DNA of 64,000 bases, taken from Sthenelais limicola. Its lineage: Eukaryota > Annelida > Polychaeta > Phyllodocida > Sigalionidae. A program made the translations under genes and the position numbers. The DNA lies in NCBI GenBank assembly GCA_942159475.1, contig OW804097.1, positions 53,030,986-53,094,985 of the forward strand, in the 5' to 3' direction. The notes beneath the pieces were generated by a model. The model did no database searches and had not been told where the DNA came from. It worked only from the letters and a program-made list of their open reading frames with translations. Below, piece by piece: positions 9,903 to 20,760 of this stretch; within the stretch, counting starts at the first letter, position 1, and every line of letters begins with the position of its first letter.

Positions 9903-11990
9903 ATGGTTGGAGGGGAAGAATCTGTGTTTGAGGAATTACCTAGCAATTTGGTCAATTCATCGGTGCCTATGTTTACAAAACGCACCAATGACGTCACGGG
10001 AAGTGAGCTTTTGCCATTTGTTCAAGATGGCGGCACTTCCGTATTGCCCTCGGACCCGGGCTTCGCAAGTGATTCCTCGATTCCCCCTCCGTCCTGCCCT
10101 CTTCTGCAGGACTTTCTTCATAGTGAAGTGGAAGAGATATGTGTTTCAGTGTTTGGAAAAAAAGTTGAAGTTTCTCCTCCTTACAGTTGCCGAGATACGG
10201 CTATAGTTAGGGCGCTGCCCACCTCCCCGCTGGGAGCTGACGTTACTGTTTACATGGACTGTGTACGGGGGGGCGTGTGCTTGTCGCCACACCATAGGCG
10301 AGTCGCCCGTACAACTTTATCCTTGCCGCTTTGGCTCTTACATATATAATGAACTGTGGCCTCACCTCTTGGAGTTTGTGGATGTTCTCCAAGGAGTCAC
10401 AGACGGTTTTCCCATTGTCGACGAGGACATTCCCCCTTATGAGTGCGCTAATTATTCATCGGCATTGCAAGTTGATACTCGGGCCCTCCTGTCAGGCCAG
10501 ATTAGGGCGGAGTTAGAAGAGGGTATGGTGGCTATTTCAAAGGAAAAGCCCTACTGTGTGCATGCCCTGGGAGCAGTCCCGAAATCTCAAGGTGGGATTA
10601 GAGTCATAACCGATTGCTCCAGACCTGTGGCAGATTCGATCAACAACCATTGCTCTATGTTAGTCCACAGTTTCTCTTATAGAGGTTTAGATGAGGTATC
10701 ACAGCTAGTGTTCCCAGCGGCTGTGATGACCGTGGTCAACATAAAAAGTGCTTACAGAGCTGTCCCCATACGCCAGGCCCACCGTAAGTACCTGGGCTTT
10801 CGGTGGGAACTGGATGGAAAGGAATCATATTTCATGGACAATCGGCTATGTTTTGGCCTAACATTAGGCCCATATTACTTCGACCGTGTGTCTTCCTTCA
10901 TATCAACGGTGTTGACTACAGTGTTTGGCCTTAAGGTAGTTCACTACTTAGATGACTTTATTTGTGTATGCAGCTCCACCTGCGAGGCTCTGGAGGCCCA
11001 GTTAACGATGGTCAAGTTGCTGAGGTTTCTGGGTTTCACGTCTCATGGAAGAAGATCTCCCCCCCCTCGACTGCTACTATATACCTAGGCATATGTGTGG
11101 ATTCCATTCTGATGGAGCTTAGGCTCCCCGCCGATAAGTTAGCTAAACTTGTGTGTATGCTCAAGAAATATGTGAATGCCAAGACTATCTCGAAGAAGCA
11201 GCTTGAGAAGTTAAATGGCTACTTATCACATTGCGCCCACGTGGTCAGGGGAGGTAGGATTTTTTCAAGAAGATGTTATACTATGTATAAAGCGATGGTG
11301 CTCAAGGCAGCGAAATTTCTTCCCATCTCAGCCGGTATGCACGAGGACCTGGGGTGGTGGTTGAAGTTCTGTAGAGACTTCAATGGAAAGTCCCTCATAA
11401 TCTCAGAAAGTAATCTACTTCATCTAGTAACTGACGCGTCTATGACCGGCTATGGCTCGTACTTTGGATCCGATTGGATTGTTGGCGCCTGGGATGGCCA
11501 AAGTCCTCTCCATCTAGAGTCAAAGTGCGACCACGTGCAGCCTTGCCCTGTTATCCCATCGCACGACAGGACAAACATAAATGTTCTGGAGTTGTGGGCG
11601 GTCGTGGCCGCTTTGGAGCGTTGGTCAGAAAAAATGAAAGACTCTGCTGTGTTGATATTCACGGATAATATGCAAGTCTTTTACATGCTAAGCAACGGTG
11701 CCAGCGTTAATGAAACCTGCATGAAATGGATCCGCCAGCTATTTTGGCTCTCAATGAAATTTAATATTGCCTTTTTACCCAGATACATCAATGCTAAATC
11801 TAATCTGGTGGCGGATACGCTCTCCCGCCTAGGCTATGAGTCGTCATGGGCTTCAGCGGTTCCCACATTATTTAATTCTGGGCTATGTTGCAGGAATGAA
11901 CTTGTCAAAACTTGTCTTATATATAGGACTCCATCAGCTGTCGGCCAAAGCCCGCCGCTACAGGCAGGAGTCAGTGTCGTCGACGACTAA
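9903..11990 (+). pseudogene. Ngaro-like reverse transcriptase-RNase H, at least two frameshifts
   Basis: Three overlapping frames form one gene: 9903 to about 10300, about 10300 to 11034, and 11034 to 11990. RT motifs include GGIRVITDCSRP, a motif A reading VVNIKSAYRAV, and YLDDF at about 10947. RNase H follows with LVTDASMTGYGSYFG, LELWAVVAALERW, FTDNMQVFYML and NLVADTLSR. Motif A normally has an aspartate where this copy has asparagine (AAC at 10738-10740), which would remove a catalytic metal ligand. The gene overlaps the recombinase ORF at 11836. Confidence 0.85.
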
Positions 11991-12789
11991 AAAACTGAGG
12001 GGTCGCCAATGGGAGTGCTACTTGAGGTTCTGTCGCCAATACAACCTTAAATCCTTCCCTTGCGACCCGGAGCAGGCAGTTTGTTACATGACCTTCCTGT
12101 CTCAGTTCATGAAACCCTCATCGATTCAAGGCTACTACCAAGCAGTTGTTTTCTACCACATTGTGGAGGGTTTAGAGCCAGTGAGGTTGTCTCACCCTCT
12201 GCTCCCACACCACTTGAGAGCCATCGCTGGAGTCATCGACCCTACCAGTGTATTGGAAAAACTCACCTTCGTGGCAGCCACTTTAATGTTTAGGACACTT
12301 CTCAGAGTGTCACATGTTGTTTCCTCCCCCCACACACTCACCAGGAGCGACGTTCAGTTCTTCGGTTGGGGGATGTTAGTGCGTGTGTGTTCGTCAAAAA
12401 CTACCTCTGCCACAGTGAAACCAAACCTTATTCCTGTGGCGTATCTACCAGACCAGGAAATCTGCCCTGTGTACCACCTGAAAAAGCTCTTGCATCTCTG
12501 GCCGGCGAGCCCAAATGCTCAGCTCATCTTATCCAAGGATCTAAAAAAGTTTTCTTATATGCAATTCTCCAAGTGCTTCTCAGCCTTGATTGACAGGGCT
12601 GGGATTGTGGGGAATTTTGCATCCCACTCCCTTCGTAGGGGTGGGGCAACATTTATGTCTCAAAAAGGATGTTCAATATCGGAAATCAAAAGTCGTGGAC
12701 TTTGGCGATCGGCGTGTGTTGAGGAATATCTGCAGCCGTCGCTCAAACATAAATTGTTGCTGGACAAGGAATTTTCCGGGCTGATTTAG
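11836..12789 (+). CDS. Ngaro-like tyrosine recombinase (317 aa frame)
   Basis: The open frame runs to TAG at 12787-12789. It has the conserved features of YR-retrotransposon integrases: TLLRVSHVV (first catalytic Arg region), HSLRRGGATF (His-x-x-Arg) and RGLWRSACVEEYLQ (catalytic Tyr). These enzymes insert circular cDNA without making target duplications. The N-terminal part overlaps the RNase H end, so the real start is probably near 11930-11990. It appears uninterrupted, unlike gag and RT. Confidence 0.85.
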   Translation: MSRHGLQRFPHYLILGYVAGMNLSKLVLYIGLHQLSAKARRYRQESVSSTTKKLRGRQWECYLRFCRQYNLKSFPCDPEQAVCYMTFLSQFMKPSSIQGYYQAVVFYHIVEGLEPVRLSHPLLPHHLRAIAGVIDPTSVLEKLTFVAATLMFRTLLRVSHVVSSPHTLTRSDVQFFGWGMLVRVCSSKTTSATVKPNLIPVAYLPDQEICPVYHLKKLLHLWPASPNAQLILSKDLKKFSYMQFSKCFSALIDRAGIVGNFASHSLRRGGATFMSQKGCSISEIKSRGLWRSACVEEYLQPSLKHKLLLDKEFSGLI

Positions 12790-12807
12790 ACTGTTCTTGG
12801 CGGGTTT

Positions 12808-12920
12808 GATAAATAATCCCCCTGGGGTCTTTGCCCGAACAGCCCATCCGCCTTGACTTGTCATTATGTTGTGTTGTGTTGATATATATTATTATAACAG
12901 GACTAGTCGCGCTAGCTTAT
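12808..12920 (+). repeat. Ngaro-like split direct repeat B1
   Basis: GATAAATAATCCCCCTGGGG to GCGCTAGCTTAT recurs at 14217-14327. It directly follows the recombinase stop and directly abuts A2. Confidence 0.88.
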
Positions 12921-13090
12921 GTGTAAGCGACCGCCCCGGAGAGAGTCGCTGCATATAACTAGGCGACGGGATCCCTGGAGACTGACCACGTCCGCGTGAC
13001 GGTTGGAGTGACATCACTGTGCGTCCGACGTATGGAAGGTAGTCGTTCGGCCATCACCATTACGCAAGAAGCAAGAAAAAAATTTTCTCA
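12921..13090 (+). repeat. Ngaro-like split direct repeat A2
   Basis: Near-identical copy of 8812-8980 placed immediately after B1, as expected for the internal B1-A2 junction of the family. Confidence 0.88.
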
Positions 13091-13159
13091 TAGTGACAAT
13101 GACTTGACTTTCAAATTTGGCTTTGATTGATTGATTGAATCAGTTGGTTTGGATAAATA

Positions 13160-14215
13160 AACCAGTGTGCAACATAACCCAGAGACCGACGCCCAGGTCT
13201 CCTTTGAATTTGTGTCGGTCTCTGATATTGATATTAGGCTGAGTCCGACTGTCTCCAACGAGATTATCTTGTCTAACTTTTCTTAACTCTGAATTTTCTC
13301 ATCAAAAACTCTGATTCAACTGTCATTGAGTCTATTTCATGTATTACAAAAACAGCACCTCTACAACAGTCGAGGTAGAGGTAACAGTCTACCTGGCCCT
13401 GTCTTAGACAATCTTATTTTCTTATTTTTTTACCATTTTTTTTTTTTTTTTTTTTTTTAAACAGATTTTATTTCGAAACAAATTTCACAAGTGTGATACC
13501 TTTCAATGTCCGAAAGTATTTCTGCTGTAGATACAATTTACAATAATAGTTTAATCATCAGTACATTAGCAAAGATCTAATATGACAATATTATGCTTAC
13601 ATGATTTTACAAGAGACTCCTTTAATGTAATGTGCCTCCACTAGACAAGAAGTAGACCGTATTTAATACTAGTACTTTTTTTGAGTTTTGTTGCCAACTA
13701 AAATACAATGGTACAACATACATGAATACAATACAATCAATCAATCAATCCGCAATTTATAAAACAATGATATAATTAGTCTGAATAGACCATTGGCCTT
13801 ATCAAGTCCTCTATCAGTGAGAATCACAAAATCCGGAGATAGTTCCAGATATAATAATCAAGTCTGCGTTACATACATTTTATAGGAACAATATGCACAC
13901 GTGTCTGCCGCAATTACTGTGTCTTCAAATATAATTTTAACTTACTCCAAGGTTTAACCTTTTCCAAGGGAGGTAGTTTATTCCATAATATTGGCCCTTG
14001 GACATGAGGAGATCGAAGAAATTTGTCAGATGTAGGTTGGAAGACTTTTAGATTAATCCCAGCGGCAAGTCTAGTTTGCCTAGGCCTACCATAGTCTACC
14101 ATAGGCCTATTAATGCTCCCCTTTTTTTGGTCTCTGTAAAATCATGTCGGTCTCCACTGTTACCATTTGACAGAGACCGACAGTCTCTGGTCTCCCAATT
14201 CACTATGTTGCATAC
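13160..14215. mobile_element. Insertion between A2 and B2 with inverted ends
   Basis: GTGTGCAACATAACCCAGAG near 13168 and the inverse sequence (TATGTTGCATAC, preceded by GAGACCGACAGTC) near 14170-14217 look like inverted ends. Internal AGAGACCGAC / GTCGGTCTCT pairs strengthen this. It could be a MITE that later received the LINE fragment below. The borders are uncertain. Confidence 0.4.
13428..14110 (-). mobile_element. 5'-truncated LINE 3' end with poly(A)
   Basis: A poly(T) run at about 13438-13459 is the poly(A) tail of a - strand element. The frame 14102-13914 encodes a typical LINE RT C terminus (RQTRLAAGINLKV, FLRSP, ILWNKLPP, LKLYLK). Only the last 60 or so codons are present. The clade is probably CR1/jockey-like. 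Confidence 0.65.
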
Positions 14216-14216
14216 T

Positions 14217-14327
14217 GATAAACCCCCCTGGGGTCTTTGCCCCGAACAGCCCATCCGCCTTGACTTGTCATTATGTTGTGTTGTGTTGATATATATTATT
14301 ATAACAGGACTAGTCGCGCTAGCTTAT
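14217..14327 (+). repeat. Ngaro-like split direct repeat B2 (3' end of element)
   Basis: Copy of 12808-12920 with small changes. It marks the 3' border of the element. No target duplication is visible, as expected. Confidence 0.85.
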
Positions 14328-14402
14328 TCCTATATTATTAGAATTTGTTGAACTCGGACCAGAGAGATCATGTTATTACTAACTAGCAAAGTACTTATCC
14401 TC

Positions 14403-14745
14403 TGGATGGTCCCCCTCTCTCCCCGCACTTCCCCCTCTCCCTCTTTTCCCTCATCTCTCTCTCATACCTGTTTTTCTCTCCCAACCCAATCTTTGATTCC
14501 CCCCTCTCCCTCCCCTCTTCCTCATGCTCCCCCTCCGCGCTTTCTCTCCCTCCCCTCTCTCCCTTCCCCTACATCCTCTCCCTACCCTCTTTTCCCTCCC
14601 CCTCTTCTTTCCCTCCCCTTCTCCTATTCCCCCACGTACCCTCTCCCTTTTCTTCACTCTCCCCCTCCTACACCCTCTCCCTCCCCTCCCCCTCTAAAAT
14701 ACCCCCACCCTCTCCCTCCCCTCTTCTTCACTCTCCCACTCCTCT
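14403..14745. repeat. Long polypyrimidine (CT) tract
   Basis: About 340 bases are almost purely C and T on the + strand. It yields an open proline/serine frame that is compositional only. Such tracts can form triplex DNA. It lies between the Ngaro element and the last CNTD1 exon. Nothing identifiable was seen from 14750 to 15360. Confidence 0.8.
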
Positions 14746-15360
14746 GCATGTCGTTGGGTCCCCTGGAGGTGACATAGTAGGTTGTGGGAAATGACATAGT
14801 ATCTCACAGGGGCTTTCCCAGACTATAAATAAAGTGTGCAGGAGATCCCAATTTAAAAAAGGCTTCAAAATCGCATTTTCACCCTAGATACCTTCACAAA
14901 CCACATATAAAGTCCCCCAGACAGGGCTGACGGACCTGTATACAGACCAGAAATACAGATGGGGAGATCACAGATTCCCAGAACATGCCTGACATACATG
15001 GCATACATGATATATTGCAACGCACGAAAACAACCACCTTTATTGGTTGTGCGTCTATGGTTATCCTATTAAATATTGTACCATCGGCCAATAAAAATAT
15101 TTAGATGAAAAAATATCAATACATAACAAAACTAAAAATCGTACATACCAATTTCTGAGCAAAAAATATGGAAGATATGCAACAAAAAACACAATCCTCT
15201 CAACGATAAATATTACCAAAGTATCCAATCCTTAAACCACAATGACATGTAGTAATATTTAGATTTGTGTTCATATTCCAGGTGGTAGTTTTCGAGATGG
15301 TAGATTGTTTTAATAGAATATATATTCATCAATATCCCTTTATTATTTATTTTACCTTAG

Positions 15361-15462
15361 GTCGTCGACGGATTGAGCCGTATTACAAGGATACCTGCAG
15401 AACATATTCTGGACTTTGCAACAATAATAGTGCAAGTAATTGTTGGCAAATCCAAGACTTGA
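15361..15462 (+). CDS. CNTD1: CNTD1-like cyclin, last exon with stop codon
   Basis: After a TTTTACCTTAG acceptor ending at 15360, a phase-0 exon of 33 codons encodes VVDGLSRITRIPAEHILDFATIIV and ends at TGA (15460-15462). This matches the CNTD1 C-terminal pattern 'VV-HL--ITGI-----I-EFSY-IL'. It joins in frame to the exon ending at 8046 across a 7.3 kb intron that holds the Ngaro-like retroelement. The C terminus is somewhat shorter than in the vertebrate protein. A further alternative exon cannot be excluded. Confidence 0.8.
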   Translation, partial: VVDGLSRITRIPAEHILDFATIIVQVIVGKSKT

Positions 15463-16450
15463 GATAACAAAAATCGGGTCTGAAGAGAACATCAGGATAT
15501 ATTATAAACTATTTGACAATGCAACCATTGCTGCTAATTTGAATTACAATGTACGTAGTGTTCCGGAACACATAGGCAATCAATGGAAACGATTGATTCG
15601 TCCTTTGATTGGATAGATTTAAGCTAAATTATTGATAAATTATGATAACTTAATTGAAAGTGTTGGAAGGGGATCTTGTTAACAGGTTGGAACATGGACT
15701 TTTCAATAAGTTAAAGCCACCAAGCTTATACATTAATGATGCCGGTTATCACTTGTTGCTAATTTTTTTAATCTGTTATACAATTACTGTAGATATTGAT
15801 GAAATTCGAAAGGAGTCTGTTTAACATCTTTTAAAATATCCCGTTTGGTGTATTCTTCCCTGAATGTGAGGAGTGTAATGTTTATCAGTATAATGTGGTA
15901 ATTTAAACCCTTGGAAGATACTCCCAATGTGGACTGATTGTGTCAATAAAACCACAAATCCTAAACTAAGATTCATTGATTCATCTTTTATTTCCGCCAT
16001 TCGGATGCAACAAATTTTCATATTGAAAAATAATAAAGGTCTTGTTATAGTACTAATGAATAATTAGGAAATTTGCTGTTGCTTCAAAGAACCAAAGAAT
16101 TATAATTGTGCTGCAATTATATTAAAAGTCTGCCACAAAGAAGATGTTACAGTACTGTAGTCAGACTTCGATCCATATACTTGAGAAGGTGAATGGAATT
16201 TCAGAAACGGCAACCTCAGAGATATAATAGAAAATGTGACATTAAAGGAGATACGGTACCCAATATAGGACACAGATTTTTGTTCATTTGTTTCCAGGTA
16301 TGAGGAATCCATTTCTGACCTTATAATTTGGTTTCATTACTCCATGATGAAGGGAGGATTAACCGCAGTTTGTATGGGCGGGAGTGTAATCCTACTGTGT
16401 AATCATGTGTGTAGGATTACATGCAACCCAGCAGCATGTTTCCGGTTTGC

Positions 16451-16836
16451 TATAGTCTGTCCGAAAAGTAGTTGACACGTGATTCCTTAGTCCCTTTAAG
16501 GGGAGGGAAAAGTGGGAGATTTCTGATTTCTCTTTATGACAAGGACCTGTCCACTCTTTGCCCAGCGAGTTGCTTATTGCAATCAACCATGGGGAAACAG
16601 GGCCTGTATAACCAGCTCTTCCTTCCTTTTAACCAAAACAACAGCTGCAGTACATGGACCATAGGCAGCGCAATACAATACAGCTGGACATTTGGCCATG
16701 GTTGGTCGCAAACGGCCATGGTCGGTCGCAAACGGTGATTCTGGGACAATTAGTTTGAAGTCAAAATTCTCCCACTTTTCCCTCCCCTTAAAGGGACTAA
16801 GGAATCACGTGTCAACTACTTTTCGGACAGACTATA
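16451..16836. mobile_element. MITE with about 70 bp terminal inverted repeats
   Basis: TATAGTCTGTCCGAAAAGTA at 16451 and its reverse complement ending at 16836 continue as inverted repeats for about 70 bases on each side. The ends fit a TA target duplication around TAGTCTGTCC, as in Tc1/mariner-type MITEs. There is no coding capacity. The flanks 15470-16450 and 16840-17280 hold nothing else I can name. Confidence 0.8.
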
Positions 16837-17295
16837 CCATGCAAACTCCCTCCCTCCTTTTGCCATGCTGTTACATAGCATCTCACTGATACACCAGAGG
16901 GAGGGGGGAGCTTTTAGGAACAGCCATTTGTTCTACTTCCTGTTAAATGAAGTTTTGTTTCATGGAAACCTTGGCTGTCGTTTCTACTGCTTCTTTAGCT
17001 CCTAGGTACATCATTTATTAAATGAAACTAGATTCTGCAAGGGGATAGTTTAGTCTACAATAATTGTAAGTCCCATTGTTCTGTAATGACAATTGTTTAC
17101 ATAGAAAATCGATCAAAAATAGACCAAAAGTTACACCAGGTCTACCTGTCTCCCCGCCTGTCTCCAAGCTGACTATTAAAGTTAGGACAGTCATATTTCC
17201 GATCCGTCAACTGTTGATTTTCTTTGTCAATAATATATTTTGACATGTTTTCCTTTATCATCATGGAGTAAAAATAGAACCCCAACTCGTAGGTA

Positions 17296-17418
17296 TTATT
17301 AGCAATAGGATTGCATGGGTCCTCGTCAAATCTTTTCACATAACAGCACTCGCCCTATCGGGCTCGTGCTGCCATGGAAAAGATTTGACTCTGACCCATG
17401 CAATCCTATTGCTAATAA
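17296..17418. mobile_element. 123 bp palindromic MITE nested in the end of a larger element
   Basis: Arms TTATTAGCAATAGGATTGC and the inverse run to 17418 and are flanked by TA on both sides. A central hairpin (CTCGCCCTATCGGGCTCG) forms the loop. It splits the sequence GTAGGTA / TAGTCCAG that is continuous at the other end of the 17421-19743 element, so it inserted into that element. Confidence 0.7.
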
Positions 17419-17599
17419 TACTAGTCCAGGAAATCTAGCTCAAAAAAGCCAAAAGGTCAAAAAAACTAGAACAGAAATGCGGTTTTCACCATGCTTTCCC
17501 ACAAGGGCCCTGTATTAACATACTAAAAATGTAGAAAAATTTATCGTTGGGAAATAGGGGAAAATAGCCATTTTCCAAAATGGCTGCCATGGGGAAAGT

Positions 17600-18260
17600 G
17601 CCAAGCAAATAATCTATGTAACTTTTGATCAAAACATAGCAAATGGATGAACTTGGTGTCTATGATGGGGTTTTCAGGTATGCCCAACACACTGGTGATA
17701 TTTAAAAACATTTTAGACATTGCCTAATTACCTATATTCAAGATGGCGGCCACTGAAAATCTAACATTTTTGGAAAAGTTCAAAACTTTGGATTAAAACA
17801 TGGTATAAGGCCAATGTTGGTGTTTATTATGGGGTTTTCAGGTATGCTCAATGCTGTGATAACATTTGAAAACAGATTAGACATTGCCTGACAGCTCATA
17901 TCCAAGATGGCTGCCATTGACAGTCTGCCATGGGATAAGTGCCCAGCAAAAAATCAATGTAACTTTTGATCAAAACATAGCAAATGGATGAATTTGGTGT
18001 CTATGGTGGGGTTTTCAGGTATGCCCAACACACTGGTGATATTTAAAATCATGTTAGACATTGCCTAATAACTGATATCCAAGATGGCTGCTATCGGAAA
18101 TCTGACCTATTTGAAAAAGTTCAAATTTTTTCATAGATTCATGATATACAACTGATTTTGGTGTATATTATGGGGTTTTCAGGTGTGCCCAATGCTGTGA
18201 TAACATTTAAAAACATGTTAGACATTGCCTGACAACTCATATCCAAGATAGCCACCTTGG
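17600..18260. repeat. Four-unit tandem repeat, about 165-175 bp per unit
   Basis: GGGGTTTTCAGGTATGC occurs near 17668, 17831, 18007 and 18173. Each unit ends with a CAAGATGGCNGCC-type segment. Units 1 and 3, and 2 and 4, are most alike, so the higher-order period is about 345 bp. Confidence 0.75.
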
Positions 18261-19560
18261 ATATTTGACAATATTGGAAAAGTTCAAAACTTGGAGGCGC
18301 CATTTTCTTGCAATATCAAACCTTCTACTGCTCAGAGATGCCAGGACTTCCATTGCCAAACATTTTCCAGCCACTACAAAAATGTACATGAGGAACCTCC
18401 TGAAAATGAATTTAGCACAAACCTCCATGCAGAAAGATCAACAGCAGGTCAAGTGACTGAAACACCTTTTGAAGAAGCAAAGATAAAAGATAGCTAGAGA
18501 GTCCCACTGAACCAGGAGAAAGTTCCACAGACAACTGTCAAGGTGATACAAGTTGCACCACCTATCTCTGGCTGCAGTATAATGAACATGGTACCTCAAG
18601 GGTTCTCTGAGAGCAGTAAGAACAGGCAATTAGAAATGCCACTTTGCATCAATCCAAGAAAGGTTCTCCTTATGTTGCTGCTCCAGGGCACAAGGTGTAT
18701 AACAAAACAATACATCCCTATTTACAGAACCTGGCCATGGATAGGGCATGTGAGTAGCAAAGGCTGGTCTGGGGTAATTCTCTCAAGTAATACAGGAATT
18801 TACTGGCTTAACATATCACAATAGTGATCAACATGTAGAAGCTTCAAATACTCAACAAAGCTGGTAAACTTTCTGGGTGTATAAACCCCTTCATAAAGAC
18901 AGAAACATTGCATATTATTATCTCAGGTGTAGTGGCTTCAGTACCTGTGAACATTGATCAATGCCACAGGCATGACCAGGGTAACTGTGGTCAGGTGAAG
19001 ATGACTTCAGTTGCTGCGAGAGAGAGCATAGATAGACAGGACCTGCTCAAGAGGTTTTGTAGCTACCCTCAAACAGATCTCTCAAAACATCTGCAGTATA
19101 AGCAGATGTACTATGGAACAAAGTAAGGTTTTGTCATACATCATAACATGTTGTGTCCTGTTCTCTCAAGCACATCATGGTTTCGATGGAGGCACCCTGC
19201 TACATAAAATCGCTTGGGCCTGTGGTGTAAATTCAAAGACATCTGTGGCAATTATGTTCATTATGGGAAAGCCAAGTATGGTGCATTATTGTATTTGATG
19301 GGTACTCGGATGGCTCATCAGTAAAGGACACTTGCCCTTGTCCAAATGATTGCTGCTGCTGACGAAGAACAATTGTTGCTGCAGATGATACATACATACA
19401 TGTGTATACTCTTATGCTGCCAGGGCAACAGTGCCAACAGAGGATATTTCTAAAGCCAGAAGAGAAGCATGACTCAACAAAGATCTGGGTCTGATTCTGG
19501 GAGACCAAAACAATTCCCTTGACAAACATTGTTACCACCAGTTTCATCAAACAGTTATAA
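18250..19560 (+). pseudogene. Remnant of the nuclease-like transposon protein (N-proximal half)
   Basis: The frame around 19170-19240 reads GFDGGTLLHKIAWACG. After frame changes, FKDICGNYVHYGKAKYG and then IVFDGYSDGSSVKDTCPCP (about 19288-19345) follow in family order. VFDGY is reminiscent of the VFDG motif of FEN1-like nucleases. Many stops and shifts show it is dead. The segment that would follow (EEADT, SPDTDVL) is what is preserved at 2287. Confidence 0.5.
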
Positions 19561-20389
19561 AGAGGACAGCTTGTGTGTAGACTAAGACTCATTTTGGAAA
19601 ATGGCTATTTTCCCCTATTTCCCAACGATAAATTTTTCTACATTTTTAGTATGTTAATACAGGGCCCTTGTGGGAAAGCATGGTGAAAACCACATTTCTG
19701 TTCTAGTTTTTTTGACCTTTTTCATAAATTGACTGGACTATACCTACTCGTGAGGTTCTATCATAATATCATTTTCATGGTCAAAATCCAATATGGCTGC
19801 CACCAGGATAAAGAATATCATATTTCAACTCCTTTCTGTCTCTTTTTCTCTGTCTCTCTCTCCCTTCTTCTCTATCTCTATTTCCGTGGCGGAAAACTTT
19901 TGAGAAAATTTGTTAGTGTTGCCATGGTAAAACTCAATGGAACGTCTAAATCATCAATAATGACGTTTAACAGGATTCTGGTTTCCATGGAAACCTATAT
20001 GTCATCAAATTGTTTCAAATTTAAATGAAGTCAAAAGAGAATTTTCTGATGATTAAGATACTGAAAACAGATTTGCATTACTTAAATTTTCAGAAAAATG
20101 GCAATATATTATTTAATTTATTGAAAATGATGCGCATTTTGAAATCATATAAGGGTTTAACTAAAGTTCGGCAAGTAAAAACCGTACAGCAGTTTTGGCT
20201 ATTTACCCCATTTCAACACATCTTATTTCAGAACTTCATATCTCGGCTTCTGTTTTTCGTATCAACATAATTTTTGCAGCATATTATATCCTAAAACACA
20301 TTTTACATTTCATATCCAAGCACATAAGACCCGTTTTCGCAGAGCAGGTCACATATATTCAAGTGTAATACCAGTTAGTCTATGGTTTT

Positions 20390-20760
20390 ATGTGTGAGAA
20401 ATCCATTACTAAGAATGTCATATCTCAGCTCCTGTTAGCATTATATGTATGTATACCACCCTTTTGTCATGTTCAAAGGTGTGAGGAATCCATTTCAGAG
20501 GTTACCTCTCTGCTTCAATGTCATTCTCAAGGTCATAATCCAATATGGCTGCCACGAGGTCACAGAAATATCATGTATCTCAGCTCCTGTTAGCATTTCA
20601 TCCAAGTGTAATGACAGTTTGTCTATGTTTTACGACATTAGGAATCCATTTCTGAAGTTATTTCCCTATTTCAAGGTCAAAATCCAATAAGATTGTCATA
20701 TCTTGGCTCCCATTAACAATAAATACATGAATGATGCCCCTTTATCTATATTTTAAGGTT
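20390..20760. repeat. Diverged tandem repeats containing GAGGAATCCATTTC
   Basis: Units share AGGAATCCATTTCTGA, a 'TTCAAGGTCAAAATCCAATA' block and CTCAGCTCCTGTTAGCAT. A related copy lies near 16290 and another near 19770. They are non-coding. Confidence 0.55.

Larger units (their letters stand above)
8812..14327 (+). mobile_element. Ngaro/PAT-like tyrosine-recombinase retrotransposon with split direct repeats
   Basis: The layout is A1 (8812-8980), gag, RT-RNase H, tyrosine recombinase, B1 (12808-12920), A2 (12921-13090), then B2 (14217-14327). A1/A2 and B1/B2 are nearly identical direct repeats, and B1 abuts A2. This split direct repeat structure is the hallmark of Ngaro and PAT elements. A2 and B2 should be adjacent but are separated by about 1.1 kb of later insertion, including a LINE 3' end. 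All three genes carry frameshifts or a key substitution, so this copy is not autonomous. It lies in the last CNTD1 intron, in sense orientation. Confidence 0.88.
17421..19743. mobile_element. TIR element of about 2.3 kb with nuclease-like gene remnants
   Basis: Bases 17421-17578 are repeated inverted at 19591-19743 (shared AGTCCAG ends, AGGTCAAAAAAACTAGAAC, GGTTTTCACCATGCTTTCCC). The inverted match continues weakly outward into 17270-17295 and 19744-19760. The interior holds tandem repeats and remnants of the same protein family seen at 2287-2720. The TIRs differ from those of the 1349-6158 element. Confidence 0.7.

Noticed and set aside
14370..14777. 135-codon proline/serine-rich open frame
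   Set aside because: It is produced by the CT-rich tract; the opposite frame is equally open for the same reason.
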